A stretch of DNA of 64,000 nt from Methylocystaceae bacterium. GTDB lineage: Bacteria > Pseudomonadota > Alphaproteobacteria > Rhodospirillales > Terasakiellaceae. Every line of letters begins with the position of its first letter. Within the stretch, counting starts at the first letter, position 1. The notes below the pieces were generated by a model. The model did no database searches and had not been told where the DNA came from. It saw only the letters and a program-made list of their open reading frames with translations. The position numbers and the translations under genes are program-made. Location of the stretch: assembly GCA_013373205.1 (NCBI GenBank), contig JABXIG010000020.1:62001-126000 (forward strand). The letters run 5' to 3'. Shown here piece after piece: positions 35,811 to 45,793 of this stretch.

Positions 35811-36765
35811 AAATGCCAAGCTGAACTATATGATCGTTGGCTCGTTCGTTGTTGCCAGTATCGTCGGGCTGATCATCGCCGTTGCCTTGCTCACCGGGCG
35901 AACCGGTGCAGTGGATACCTATTATGTTATTTACAATAAGGTTCAGGGGATCAAATACGGCACACAAGTGGTCTATGAAGGCTATCCTGTGGGTCAAATT
36001 GAAGACATCATCCCGGAAAAACAAGATGGGCGCATGCGTTTTAAAATTCAGCTCAGCATTGCCGAAGGCTGGGACATCCCGCAAGACAGTTTTGCTTCCG
36101 TGTCTTCCGCAGGTCTTCTATCTGCCCTGACCATTAATATTCGCGCAGGTGAAAGCTCAACCGTCTTAAAACCGGGTGATACAATTGCGGGGATAGAGAA
36201 TGCCGATATGTTTGCAGCCATGTCTTCATTGGCTGAACAGATCAGTTCCCTGATGGAAACGGATGTACGTCCCTTATTGTTAAACCTGAATACCGCTGTC
36301 GATAATGCAGCCATGCTTCTGGCTGAAGACGGCAGTGAAATGACGGGCATTATGAAAAACATTCTCCACGACATTCAGGAGAAAACCCCCGTCATTGCAA
36401 ACAACCTGAATAGTTTCAGCAAATCACTGGATAGTTCCGGTGCGGAACTGTCACGCATCCTTTCCGCGGATAACCGCAAAAAAATCAATGCGACCATTGA
36501 TGATCTGGGCAGCCTGAACACGACCATTTCAAAAGCTAACAATATGATCGGCAATATGGATAATCTGGTCAGCGACAGTAAACCGGAACTGGAAAAGGCT
36601 GTTGCAGATTTACGCTTTGTGATGGAAACTCTGTCGCGGCATATTGATACGATTTCACAAAACCTGGAAGGCACCAGCCGCAACCTTTATGAATTCAGTC
36701 GTCATATCCGCCAAAACCCGGGTCTGTTGCTGGGCGGCACACCGCCTGCGGCCAAAGCAGAATAA
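35797..36765 (+). CDS. mlaD: MCE-domain lipid-binding protein
   Basis: A 322-residue protein with one N-terminal transmembrane helix (about residues 13-33, IVGSFVVASIVGLIIAVALL) and an MCE domain (about 38-120) beginning VYYVIYNKV-like, here TYYVIYNKVQGIKYGTQVVY, the hexameric ring unit of MlaD. The long C-terminal region (120-322) is helical and predicted coiled-coil, so it is longer than E. coli MlaD and more like PqiB/LetB-adjacent or YebT-like single-MCE proteins of alphaproteobacteria. It overlaps mlaF by 14 bases. Confidence 0.9.
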   Translation: MSALKNAKLNYMIVGSFVVASIVGLIIAVALLTGRTGAVDTYYVIYNKVQGIKYGTQVVYEGYPVGQIEDIIPEKQDGRMRFKIQLSIAEGWDIPQDSFASVSSAGLLSALTINIRAGESSTVLKPGDTIAGIENADMFAAMSSLAEQISSLMETDVRPLLLNLNTAVDNAAMLLAEDGSEMTGIMKNILHDIQEKTPVIANNLNSFSKSLDSSGAELSRILSADNRKKINATIDDLGSLNTTISKANNMIGNMDNLVSDSKPELEKAVADLRFVMETLSRHIDTISQNLEGTSRNLYEFSRHIRQNPGLLLGGTPPAAKAE

Positions 36766-36780
36766 GAAGGACAAAAACAG

Positions 36781-37368
36781 ATGAAAAAAATAACTTTCCT
36801 GAAATCCCTCTCTTTTGGCGCTATTGCGTTGATGATGGCGGCCTGTGCCCAGCCTGAATTACCGCAAGATAATTTTTACCGCCTTGACCTCAGCCAACCT
36901 ACTGCAAGCACACCTGTCTTGGATGGCGTTTTGGAAGTGGATCGTTTCCGCGCGGACGGTTTAATCTCCGGTCGTCCCCTTGCCTTTACGGAAGGCAAAG
37001 GTCATCTGTCGGAATATCATTATCACTTCTGGGTCGAACCCCCTGTAGATATGCTGCAAGATGCGATGGTGAAATATCTACGTACCGCCAATGTTGCAAC
37101 CCATATCGTCACACCAGAACTACGCATGAATGCCGACTATTTCCTGACAGGAAAAATCATGCGTCTTGAACGCGATTTAGCCAACGGTACCAAGGTTGCT
37201 GTAGAACTGGAATTGGGACTGAAACGCACTCGTGATGATAAAATCCTTGTATTGAAAACCTATAATCGACTATTGGATCAGTCATCCAGTGGTGTCAATG
37301 GGGCTGTGCGTGCCATTGAAATCGCCCTTGGTGAGATATACGCCGAATTTTTAAACGATGTGAGATAA
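36781..37368 (+). CDS. ABC transport auxiliary lipoprotein (PqiC/DUF330-like)
   Basis: A 195-residue lipoprotein with the signal MKKITFLKSLSFGAIALMMAAC ending at Cys22; the mature protein starts CAQPELPQDNFYRLD. The sequence matches the ABC_trans_aux family that accompanies MCE transporters and probably sits in the outer membrane or periplasm to receive lipid. It takes the place of an MlaC/MlaA-type partner in this operon. It begins 15 bases after mlaD, with AAGGACA upstream of ATG 36781. Confidence 0.85.
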   Translation: MKKITFLKSLSFGAIALMMAACAQPELPQDNFYRLDLSQPTASTPVLDGVLEVDRFRADGLISGRPLAFTEGKGHLSEYHYHFWVEPPVDMLQDAMVKYLRTANVATHIVTPELRMNADYFLTGKIMRLERDLANGTKVAVELELGLKRTRDDKILVLKTYNRLLDQSSSGVNGAVRAIEIALGEIYAEFLNDVR

Positions 37369-37371
37369 CCT

Positions 37372-38709
37372 GTGCCGAATAAACCAGTCCGCCGCCGCCG
37401 GGGCCGCCATACCCCAAAAGCCAAACCCCAAAACCTGCCAAAAGGCATAATTGAACTGTCTATTCTGGCAGTGGGGGCAAAGGGCGACGGATTGGCCAAA
37501 GATGATAACGGACGTGATTATTTTGTCCCTTACGGCATCACGGGCGATGTGGTCGATGCCAAAGTCGTTGATAAAAGGGGCGATCATTATGTTGCTGAAA
37601 TCCAAAAAGTCGTCACACCGGGTCCGCAGCGCATCGATCCGCCCTGTCCTTATTTTGGCAAATGCGGTGGCTGTAGCCTGCAACATCTTGACAGTATCCT
37701 TTATCGCCAATGGAAAAAAGAACGCGTTGCTGAAAGCCTAAGTCGAAGTGGGATTGCATCTGATCTCGACTCTGCGATTTTGGTGGGGCCGGGACAGCGC
37801 CGCCGAGCCTCTTTTGCGGTGATGAAAAAAGGAAAAAAGATTGTATTTGGCTTTAATGCGCGCGCCAGCCATCGCATTGAAGAGATCGATCACTGTCTCT
37901 TACTCACTCCGGAACTGGATAAAATGGTCATGGTTCTCCGTGACCTTATGCCCCATATTATGAAACAGGAAGGTCGCGGCGATGTCATCATTAATGCCCC
38001 CGGTGGCCCCTGTGACATCGTTTTTGCCCTGCCCGGCCGCCTTGAACTGAAAGCCCATGAAATATTGGTCGGTTTTGCCGATAAATACGATATCGGACGT
38101 TTATCCTGGCAAGAAAATGGCAAGGGCGAAGCGGAGGTGATCCTGCAACGAACAGCCGTCACCACACGCTTTGCCAGCACCGAAGTCGAACTGCCGGCGC
38201 AACCGTTCCTGCAACCCAGTAAACAAGGCGAGGATGCACTTGTGAATCTTGCAGTCTCTGCCTTGTCAGGCAAAGAAAAGAAGATCCTCGACCTCTATGC
38301 GGGCTGTGGCAGCTTCACCTTTGCCCTAGCTGAAAAAGCCATCGTTCATGCAGTTGAAAGCAACGCAGCTGCCCTTAAAACGCTGGAACTTTCAGCCGGA
38401 CGCAACAAAATGGGCGGGCGCATCACCACCGAAGTGCGTGATCTATCGCGCCAGCCTTTGATGGGGAAAGAGCTTGAAAAATATGACGCAGTCCTGTTCG
38501 ATCCACCGCGTGCCGGGGCCAAAGAACAGGCCGAAGAAATTGCCCGTAGTGATATCCCGCTGGTCATCGCCATTTCCTGCAACCCGGCAACTTTTGGGCG
38601 TGATGCGGCCGCATTGATCGAAGGCGGTTACAGGCTTGAAAAAGTCGTTCCGGTAGACCAGTTCACTTGGTCTGCCCATGTGGAAGTCGCAGCTATTTTT
38701 AGAAAATAG
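37372..38709 (+). CDS. TrmA-family (RlmD-like) 23S rRNA uracil C5-methyltransferase
   Basis: A 445-residue SAM-dependent RNA methyltransferase. An N-terminal TRAM-like domain precedes the Fe-S segment CPYFGKCGGCSLQH, with the fourth cysteine in IDHCLLL, and the catalytic core contains DLYAGCGSFTFALA, LFDPPRAGA and AISCNPATF with the nucleophilic Cys. RlmD methylates U1939 of 23S rRNA and RlmC U747; RlmD is favoured but I cannot separate them reliably. It starts at GTG 37372, three bases after the auxiliary lipoprotein. A basic leader (PVRRRRGRHTPK) precedes the TRAM-like part. Confidence 0.85.
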   Translation: MPNKPVRRRRGRHTPKAKPQNLPKGIIELSILAVGAKGDGLAKDDNGRDYFVPYGITGDVVDAKVVDKRGDHYVAEIQKVVTPGPQRIDPPCPYFGKCGGCSLQHLDSILYRQWKKERVAESLSRSGIASDLDSAILVGPGQRRRASFAVMKKGKKIVFGFNARASHRIEEIDHCLLLTPELDKMVMVLRDLMPHIMKQEGRGDVIINAPGGPCDIVFALPGRLELKAHEILVGFADKYDIGRLSWQENGKGEAEVILQRTAVTTRFASTEVELPAQPFLQPSKQGEDALVNLAVSALSGKEKKILDLYAGCGSFTFALAEKAIVHAVESNAAALKTLELSAGRNKMGGRITTEVRDLSRQPLMGKELEKYDAVLFDPPRAGAKEQAEEIARSDIPLVIAISCNPATFGRDAAALIEGGYRLEKVVPVDQFTWSAHVEVAAIFRK

Positions 38710-38765
38710 AGGGTTTATTTGCAGTTTTAAGGTGTTAATATCCTTCCAAATCAGGAGGGAGTTTT

Positions 38766-39347
38766 ATGCATTTAAAAAAAATTATTACAGGTTTATCTTT
38801 AATTATCGCGCTAAGTGCCTGTCAGACCCAACGAAATATGGAATTTAGCGAATGGCGTGCTGTTGACGCCGAAAATGCTGACTTAAATATTGCAGAATTT
38901 TCGCCCGTTAAGATCACTTCGATCGCTTTACAGGATCGAGATAACCGGGTGCGCAATAGCAAGTATCATTTTGAAGGAAAAAATGGGATTTTACAGGCTC
39001 AGCGTGTGATGGGGGCGTGGTTTAATGTGCAAACGGAAAATGAAATTCGCAGTAAGGATGCCATAAACAAACTGGCAAAAAACGCAAATCTCACCCTCCA
39101 TATTGATGAAAGCTCGGTTCAAAAAATCAATCATCGCTCACAAAAGTCTATTGGCTATTATGCTTATGGAACAGTCGTTGGCATGCAAGAGGAATGTATT
39201 GTCGCCTACGGTGGGTACCGCTTACGTCCCACGGCCTATGATAATGATATGAATTATGTAGATACGGTTATTGATTTCTTATATTGCGCCAAAAATGTGC
39301 GCAAAAAAGATTTCAACAAAATGTTTCGTAATTTAAATTTGAACTAA
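38766..39347 (+). CDS. Putative lipoprotein, function unknown
   Basis: I do not recognise a family. The signal MHLKKIITGLSLIIALSAC ends at the lipobox Cys19. The mature 175 residues are mixed alpha/beta with little low complexity and two later cysteines (about 155 and 183). AGGAGGGA precedes ATG 38766. It ends one base from the convergent radical SAM gene, and no neighbour suggests a role. Confidence 0.6.
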   Translation: MHLKKIITGLSLIIALSACQTQRNMEFSEWRAVDAENADLNIAEFSPVKITSIALQDRDNRVRNSKYHFEGKNGILQAQRVMGAWFNVQTENEIRSKDAINKLAKNANLTLHIDESSVQKINHRSQKSIGYYAYGTVVGMQEECIVAYGGYRLRPTAYDNDMNYVDTVIDFLYCAKNVRKKDFNKMFRNLNLN

Positions 39348-39348
39348 G

Positions 39349-40287
39349 TTACGCTTTCGAACAGGACCCGCCGCCTAGAACGCAGAATTTAGCACAATGG
39401 GGGTGGTTGAGTTTGACTTCTTTATCAGCCTTGGAAAGTTCTGTTCCCATTTCGAATTTTTCATCATATGGCAGCAAGGTGCAGGGAACCACGACCGGGC
39501 TTTCTGCTCCTTTGCGTTTGATGATCATGCGTGAAGTCGCACACATCATTGCATCCGGCTGCACGCCTAAAATATCCCAGCAAGCTGTCGTGATTTCAGG
39601 GACATCGACCTGTTCATCCATTTCTGGAAACAGCACCAACGCCATCGGGTCATCGGCATCAACAGGGATGTTTTCACGAGCAAACATATCCTTGTAGCCT
39701 GCACGTTCCGTAGCCTCGTCTTCGCCCCAAAGGGTGCGTCCGGCGATGGCGAGATTAAACTTGTTCTGTGCCAGCCAAGACAGCCCTTTGATCATGGGCG
39801 CCCAGCTGTCAGCACCGCGTAGTTTTTCATGATCTTCCTTGATGTAATGATCAATGGAAACCCGCAAAGAAAGCTTGTCGCCAAAGCGTTCTTTCAAGGA
39901 CAAAAGCGCATCTTGTTTATGGTGCAGCGGCTTCATAGCATTGCTGAGGACAAGAACGTTAAACCCGGCTTCCAGACAATCGCTCAATATTTCGATGATA
40001 TCCGGGTTCATGAAGGGTTCACCTCCTGTGAAGCCGATTTCGTTGACATCCATATCATGAGCTTTGATCTCATTCAGATAACTGCGCACCTCAATAGCCG
40101 TAATATAGGCGAGACGGTCATTTTTAGGGCTGCTTTCCATATAACAGCCTTGGCAGGTGATGTTGCACAGGCTCCCGGTGTTGAACCACACGGTATGAAG
40201 GTGGGTCAGCGCGACAAGAGCGCGATCTTCGCCTTTAGCGGTAATGTCGGGATGTTCAAATTTCTGATATTGAATGTTCGTGTCCAC
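39349..40287 (-). CDS. Radical SAM enzyme with C-terminal Cys cluster
   Basis: A 312-residue enzyme that reductively cleaves SAM. The radical SAM motif is CNITCQGCYME (CxxxCxxC) near residue 42; EIGFTGGEPFMNPD follows. The C-terminus has additional cysteines: TACWDI, MMCATS, VVPCTLL and CAKFCVLGGGSCSKA at the very end, suggesting a SPASM/twitch-like auxiliary Fe-S cluster. Such enzymes modify peptides, proteins or cofactors, but no candidate small peptide gene is adjacent. It lies between a lipoprotein gene and ccrM, about 190 bases from ccrM, and has its own upstream space. Confidence 0.82.
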   Translation of the reverse strand: MDTNIQYQKFEHPDITAKGEDRALVALTHLHTVWFNTGSLCNITCQGCYMESSPKNDRLAYITAIEVRSYLNEIKAHDMDVNEIGFTGGEPFMNPDIIEILSDCLEAGFNVLVLSNAMKPLHHKQDALLSLKERFGDKLSLRVSIDHYIKEDHEKLRGADSWAPMIKGLSWLAQNKFNLAIAGRTLWGEDEATERAGYKDMFARENIPVDADDPMALVLFPEMDEQVDVPEITTACWDILGVQPDAMMCATSRMIIKRKGAESPVVVPCTLLPYDEKFEMGTELSKADKEVKLNHPHCAKFCVLGGGSCSKA

Positions 40288-40375
40288 GGGGCAACTTTCC
40301 TTTATCTTTTCTTATAAAAAAGACTACCGAACTGCACCCAAAAGGCCAATTCAAAAAAACGTGATCAAAAAAAGA

Positions 40376-40399
40376 GGACCCGACACGTCTGTCGGATCC
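40376..40399 (-). terminator. Intrinsic terminator of ccrM
   Basis: A 10-bp stem with one mismatch (40376-40385 with 40390-40399). On the minus strand it is followed by a T run (A run at 40366-40373 on the plus strand). It lies about 75 bases after the ccrM stop. Confidence 0.75.
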
Positions 40400-40474
40400 C
40401 CTTTATATCGTGCCGCGCTTTTTTATGAAAACGCCAGCACGGCACGGATGCCTTGAATTTTATTTAATATGGTC

Positions 40475-41603
<1,129 letters not shown>

Positions 41604-41648
41604 CCTGTTGTTATTAAAGGGTAAACGAAAAGTTAACAAATATAGAAA

Positions 41649-41678
41649 AAGCCCTGAAATTCTGGCATTTCAGGGCTT
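41649..41678 (-). terminator. Terminator after the amino-acid binding protein gene
   Basis: A perfect 12-bp stem (41649-41660 with 41667-41678, six-base loop). The minus strand continues into a T run. It separates the substrate-binding protein gene from ccrM, so the two are not cotranscribed. Confidence 0.85.
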
Positions 41679-41692
41679 AAAATTTGTTGAAA

Positions 41693-42481
41693 TTATTTTG
41701 CAACAATAGGGGTCAAACCATATTTTTCAGCAGACGCTTGTAAACGACCATCCGTTTTGACGGTTTTCAGAAAATCATTCACAACCTTAAGCCAATCCGG
41801 TTCGCCTTTCGGCACGGCATAAGCATATGGTGTCGGGGCGAGAACCTCTTTCGGTTCCATTAAATGGGCCCAATTGGTTAATGCGGCCATGCGTTTGCCG
41901 TAAGGATAATCGGTCATAAAAACATCGGCGCGCCCGGATTCAACTTCCTGTTCGCGGGCTTTAAAGTTATCGACAACGGATAGTTCCGCTTCTTTCAAAT
42001 AATCGCGCATGACCGGTTCCATATAGGTTCCCTTTTGCACAACGACAACATTGCCTGGCTGATCAATATCTTCCCATACTTTAATTGCCTCATTAGATTT
42101 CATGGAAATGGCGTAAATTCCACTGACCAGATGCGGTTCAGAAAAATCCATATAGGGTTTTCGATCATTGCGAACACCAACACCATGCATGGAAATATCG
42201 CATACGCCATTGGTCATATTCTCTTTAAGTTTACCGAAAGAGCTATCCACAAAGGTTAAACGAACATCCAAATCGTTGGCAAAAGCCTTTGCCATATCAA
42301 CATCGATCCCTTCCAGCACCCCTGTTCTGGGATTGCGATAGGAAATGGCAAAATATCCCGGCCAAATACAGACCTTCAATTCATCATTTTGTTTGATTTT
42401 TTCCAATCGTGACATCTCGGCAGCATGGATCGTGCTTGTCACAAAAATTGAAAGAATAAGCGTGCTAAGAATCTTAAGCAT
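41693..42481 (-). CDS. Periplasmic amino-acid substrate-binding protein (SBP_bac_3)
   Basis: A 262-residue solute-binding protein of the polar amino acid ABC family. A signal peptide of about 20 residues ends at TIHA-AEMS, and the family motif FAISYRNPRTGVLEGIDVDMAKAFA includes the DxD-like region that starts lobe 1. No permease or ATPase gene is adjacent, so it may serve a transporter elsewhere or supply a ligand to a sensor such as the divergent hybrid kinase. A terminator follows its stop. Confidence 0.85.
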   Translation of the reverse strand: MLKILSTLILSIFVTSTIHAAEMSRLEKIKQNDELKVCIWPGYFAISYRNPRTGVLEGIDVDMAKAFANDLDVRLTFVDSSFGKLKENMTNGVCDISMHGVGVRNDRKPYMDFSEPHLVSGIYAISMKSNEAIKVWEDIDQPGNVVVVQKGTYMEPVMRDYLKEAELSVVDNFKAREQEVESGRADVFMTDYPYGKRMAALTNWAHLMEPKEVLAPTPYAYAVPKGEPDWLKVVNDFLKTVKTDGRLQASAEKYGLTPIVAK

Positions 42482-42501
42482 AATTTACCCCTTATTTATT
42501 T

Positions 42502-42531
42502 TTGAATATTATAACCGAGGAGTAGTATAAT
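42502..42531 (+). promoter_or_regulatory. Candidate promoter of the hybrid kinase gene
   Basis: TTGAAT (42502-42507) and a perfect TATAAT (42526-42531) are 18 bases apart, 80 bases before the GTG start at 42611. A TATAAT also faces the opposite way (42508-42513), towards the binding protein gene, giving a divergent pair; no good -35 accompanies the second. Confidence 0.45.
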
Positions 42532-42610
42532 AGAACCACAAACAATAACGATTGGCGATTTTCTAACTTAGACTGCCCCCTATTACGACAAATATCAATA
42601 AGGTTAAAAC

Positions 42611-45103
42611 GTGCAAGACAGAAAATTTCGGATATTAAAGCGGGACCGTCCGCCGTATCTGCAATATGGCCTAGTTTCACTGGGTATTGTATTTCTGGTC
42701 TTCACTATGCTGGCAGCCAATCTAAACAACGAAATCCAAAATAAAAATCAGCTCAATACAGTCTATGCCCGCATGATCGAAGGCAGCATTACACGCACGC
42801 TTGAATCGGTCGAAAACAGTCTCTTTCCCTTATTAATGGAACTCAATGAAATAGAAACCACACCATCAGACCTTGAAAATCTTAAAAAGCGGATCAGTAA
42901 TCAGATTTTTTTCGCCCCGCATATCCGCCAGATCGTCGTTTTAAAAAACGAACAACCCATTTTTGACAGCAATCATCTCTCCAAAGGGGAGGTTGATCTC
43001 TCTAAACTGAATTTCCCACAACAAGAAGTCAGCCATTATTCTGTCAATTTAAGAATTGGCAATCGGGTCAAGGGACGTTTCCTGCCGATTAAAGGCGAAA
43101 CCGTTTCCCCCCACAATAACCGCAATCTGATCCCCATCCATCTGCAACGCCAGTTTATTGACAGAGTCGGCCAGTATTCAATTCTGGTTGCTGTGAACGC
43201 CAGTCACATTGAACGGATTTTCAAACGTCTGGACGTGGGTAATCTGGATGAACATCACCTGATGCGTTTGGACGGTCATCATTTATTGCAACAGGATCAT
43301 TTATCCCGATATGACCATATCCATGCTGCCCTAAGCAAGCTTGTGGACGATGGGCGGGATGAAACCACTATTGAAATCAAAAAACATGGCTTTTTGACCT
43401 ATCATGCCGCCATGCGCCTGTCGCCCAAATACCCTATGGCGATTGTCGTGTCCGCAGATCATATTCATACTGCCAGGATTTGGGTTCAAAATAACAAACA
43501 TCTGATCCTTGCATTGGGTCTGGCAACGGTTGCTATTTTAGTTTTCGTCTTCTTTCTCTATCTCGATTTCCATCGCAATCGTCGTCTTCGAAAAGAAGTC
43601 CAACTGCTCTCCACCGCCGTTCACCAATCCCCGGTCACGATCCTGATCACAGACCGTGACGGCATCATTCAATATGCCAATACCGCTTTTGAAACCGTGT
43701 TTGGCTATAAAGAAAAAGACTGGGCAGGACGCACGCCCGGCATGTTAAAAAGCGGTCATTCGAACGATGAGGTCTATAAAGACCTTTGGGACACCATTAG
43801 ACAAGGACAACCCTGGCAAGGGGAATTCTTGAATAAAACAAAATCTAATGACTTGATCCCGACAACCTCTGCCATTTCACCCGTGATTGACGAAGATGGC
43901 AACTTCACCCATATCGTTGGTATTCTGGCTGATATCAGCACACAAAAAGCCTTGCAGGAAAAGGCGCAAGAAGCCTCCCGTCTGGCGAAAAAAGCCAATG
44001 AGGCAAAATCCAACTTCTTAGCGACGATGAGCCATGAACTGCGCACACCGATGACAGGGATCCGTGGCATTATCAGCTTATTGCGCAGTCAGGATATCTC
44101 TTCAGAAGAAGCACAGATGTTCTTGAAAGATCTGGATCAATCGTCGAACGCTTTGATGTTTTTGCTTAATGACATTCTGGACCTGTCCAAGATTGAAGCT
44201 GGCAAATTACAGATTGAACACATCGCCTGTAACCCGGCTGAGATAATTACAACTATACTCCACCTCTTTCAAGACAATGCCGATCACAAAAGCATTGCGA
44301 TCACCACCAATGCTGAAAATTATAAAAACATCTGGATTAAAACGGATAGCCTGCGTTTACATCAAATCATTTCCAATCTGCTCAGCAATTCCATCAAGTT
44401 CACGCAGCAAGGCCAAATCGATGTGCATATGAATGTACGTGAACTTTATGATGACCAGCTTGAACTAGAAATCAGTGTTCATGACACCGGGATTGGGATG
44501 AGTGAAGATCAGTTGGACAAAATTTTTGCCCCCTTCACTCAGGCAGATTCCAGCACAACACGTAAATATGGCGGTACCGGACTAGGACTGACCATCACCA
44601 AACAGCTATGCGAATTGTTAGAGGGGCATATTCGGGTCGTCAGTAAGGTCGGTAAAGGAACATCCTTTATCGTTACTTTGAAGGTGGAAAAAACCAGCCC
44701 ACCGGAAGATAACACCCTTGAAAAAGTCAACTTTAGCAGCCTGAACATCTTGCTGGCCGAAGACAATCCCATCAACATCAAGGTGATTTCAACCATCTTG
44801 AAACGCAAAGGCCATAAAGTAACCTGCGCCCCCAATGGGAAAGTCGCCGTGTCTCAGGCGGCCCAGCAACCATTTGATGTGATTTTAATGGATATGCATA
44901 TGCCGGAAATGGACGGAATGGATGCAACCCGCATCATCCGCGAAAGCTCCCCTGTTAATCAGAATACGCCGATCCTGGCTTTAACGGCAGACGCCTTCCC
45001 CGAACACCATCTAAAATATAAAGAGTGCGGCATCAATGACATCATCACCAAACCGGTGAAATGGGATCAGCTTGAACAGTCCATAGCCAGACATTTAAAA
45101 TAA
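42611..45103 (+). CDS. Hybrid sensor histidine kinase with periplasmic domain, PAS and receiver
   Basis: An 830-residue membrane sensor. Two transmembrane helices (about residues 19-38 and 300-322) bound a periplasmic sensor of about 260 residues. A PAS domain (about 335-450) contains TDRDGIIQYANTAFETVFGY. The HisKA H-box is ATMSHELRTPMTG with His475, then a HATPase with DTGIGMSEDQLDKIF and the KYGGTGLGLTI G2 region. The C-terminal receiver has the phospho-acceptor Asp761 in LMDMHMPEMDG. The start is GTG 42611. No phosphotransfer or response regulator gene lies nearby, and the ligand is unknown; the divergent binding protein is a possible partner. Confidence 0.9.
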   Translation: MQDRKFRILKRDRPPYLQYGLVSLGIVFLVFTMLAANLNNEIQNKNQLNTVYARMIEGSITRTLESVENSLFPLLMELNEIETTPSDLENLKKRISNQIFFAPHIRQIVVLKNEQPIFDSNHLSKGEVDLSKLNFPQQEVSHYSVNLRIGNRVKGRFLPIKGETVSPHNNRNLIPIHLQRQFIDRVGQYSILVAVNASHIERIFKRLDVGNLDEHHLMRLDGHHLLQQDHLSRYDHIHAALSKLVDDGRDETTIEIKKHGFLTYHAAMRLSPKYPMAIVVSADHIHTARIWVQNNKHLILALGLATVAILVFVFFLYLDFHRNRRLRKEVQLLSTAVHQSPVTILITDRDGIIQYANTAFETVFGYKEKDWAGRTPGMLKSGHSNDEVYKDLWDTIRQGQPWQGEFLNKTKSNDLIPTTSAISPVIDEDGNFTHIVGILADISTQKALQEKAQEASRLAKKANEAKSNFLATMSHELRTPMTGIRGIISLLRSQDISSEEAQMFLKDLDQSSNALMFLLNDILDLSKIEAGKLQIEHIACNPAEIITTILHLFQDNADHKSIAITTNAENYKNIWIKTDSLRLHQIISNLLSNSIKFTQQGQIDVHMNVRELYDDQLELEISVHDTGIGMSEDQLDKIFAPFTQADSSTTRKYGGTGLGLTITKQLCELLEGHIRVVSKVGKGTSFIVTLKVEKTSPPEDNTLEKVNFSSLNILLAEDNPINIKVISTILKRKGHKVTCAPNGKVAVSQAAQQPFDVILMDMHMPEMDGMDATRIIRESSPVNQNTPILALTADAFPEHHLKYKECGINDIITKPVKWDQLEQSIARHLK

Positions 45104-45133
45104 TAATCTCTGTTTTCACAAGGACACACATTA

Positions 45134-45167
45134 AAAAACCATCTGCCGGGTAGGACAGATGGTTTTT
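45134..45167. terminator. Bidirectional terminator between the kinase gene and infC
   Basis: A 12-bp perfect stem (45134-45145 with 45156-45167) with ten bases in the loop, flanked by A and T runs. It lies between the convergent hybrid kinase and infC. Confidence 0.88.
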
Positions 45168-45191
45168 ATCAAAATCTTTTAAAATAAAGAC

Positions 45192-45743
45192 TTATTTAGC
45201 ACCCGTGGGTATAGGTCCCAAAATCATAATCATTTGGCGACCTTCCATCTTGGGCTGGTGTTCGACCTTGGCCACTTCAGTTGTGTCGGCTTTCACGCGA
45301 TTGAGGATTTCCATCCCCAGTTCCTGGTGGGCCATTTCACGGCCACGATATCGCAAGGTTACTTTGACCTTGTCACCATTTTCAAGGAATTTGAAGACAT
45401 TACGCATTTTCACGTCATAGTCATGTTGATCGATACCCGGGCGCATCTTGATCTCTTTGACCTGAACGACTTTCTGTTTTTTCTTGGCTTCGGCTTTTCG
45501 CTTTTGCGCTTCGTATTTGTATTTCCCGCTATCGAGAATTTTACAAACAGGCGGCTCAGCATTCGGGGAAACTTCGATCAGGTCGATCCCCGCACTTTTT
45601 GCCCTTTTGAGTGCCTCATCAATTGAGACAACACCAACCATTTCCCCATTTTCATCTACGAGCCGAACTTGCGGTGCGCGGATTTCTTTATTGACGCGTG
45701 GACCCTCTTGGGCCGGTTGCGCCTTCATCGGACGACGAGCTAT
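45192..45743 (-). CDS. infC: Translation initiation factor IF-3, probable AUA start
   Basis: Binds the 30S subunit and checks the start codon. The N-terminal domain begins with the [24 protein letters not shown] pattern, shown here as [14 protein letters not shown] then DENGEMVGV; the C-terminal domain has [19 protein letters not shown]. The first ATG (45728) has no Shine-Dalgarno. Upstream in frame is ATA at 45743 with GGAG seven bases before it, giving a protein starting (M)ARRPMKAQ, the typical alphaproteobacterial N-terminus. IF-3 genes commonly use rare start codons such as AUU for self-regulation, so I extend to 45743. It follows thrS by 50 bases. Confidence 0.82.
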   Translation of the reverse strand: MARRPMKAQPAQEGPRVNKEIRAPQVRLVDENGEMVGVVSIDEALKRAKSAGIDLIEVSPNAEPPVCKILDSGKYKYEAQKRKAEAKKKQKVVQVKEIKMRPGIDQHDYDVKMRNVFKFLENGDKVKVTLRYRGREMAHQELGMEILNRVKADTTEVAKVEHQPKMEGRQMIMILGPIPTGAK

Positions 45744-45793
45744 TGAAATTCTCCTATATCTTGCCTACGTCAAAATGCACTTAACAAACGCCC

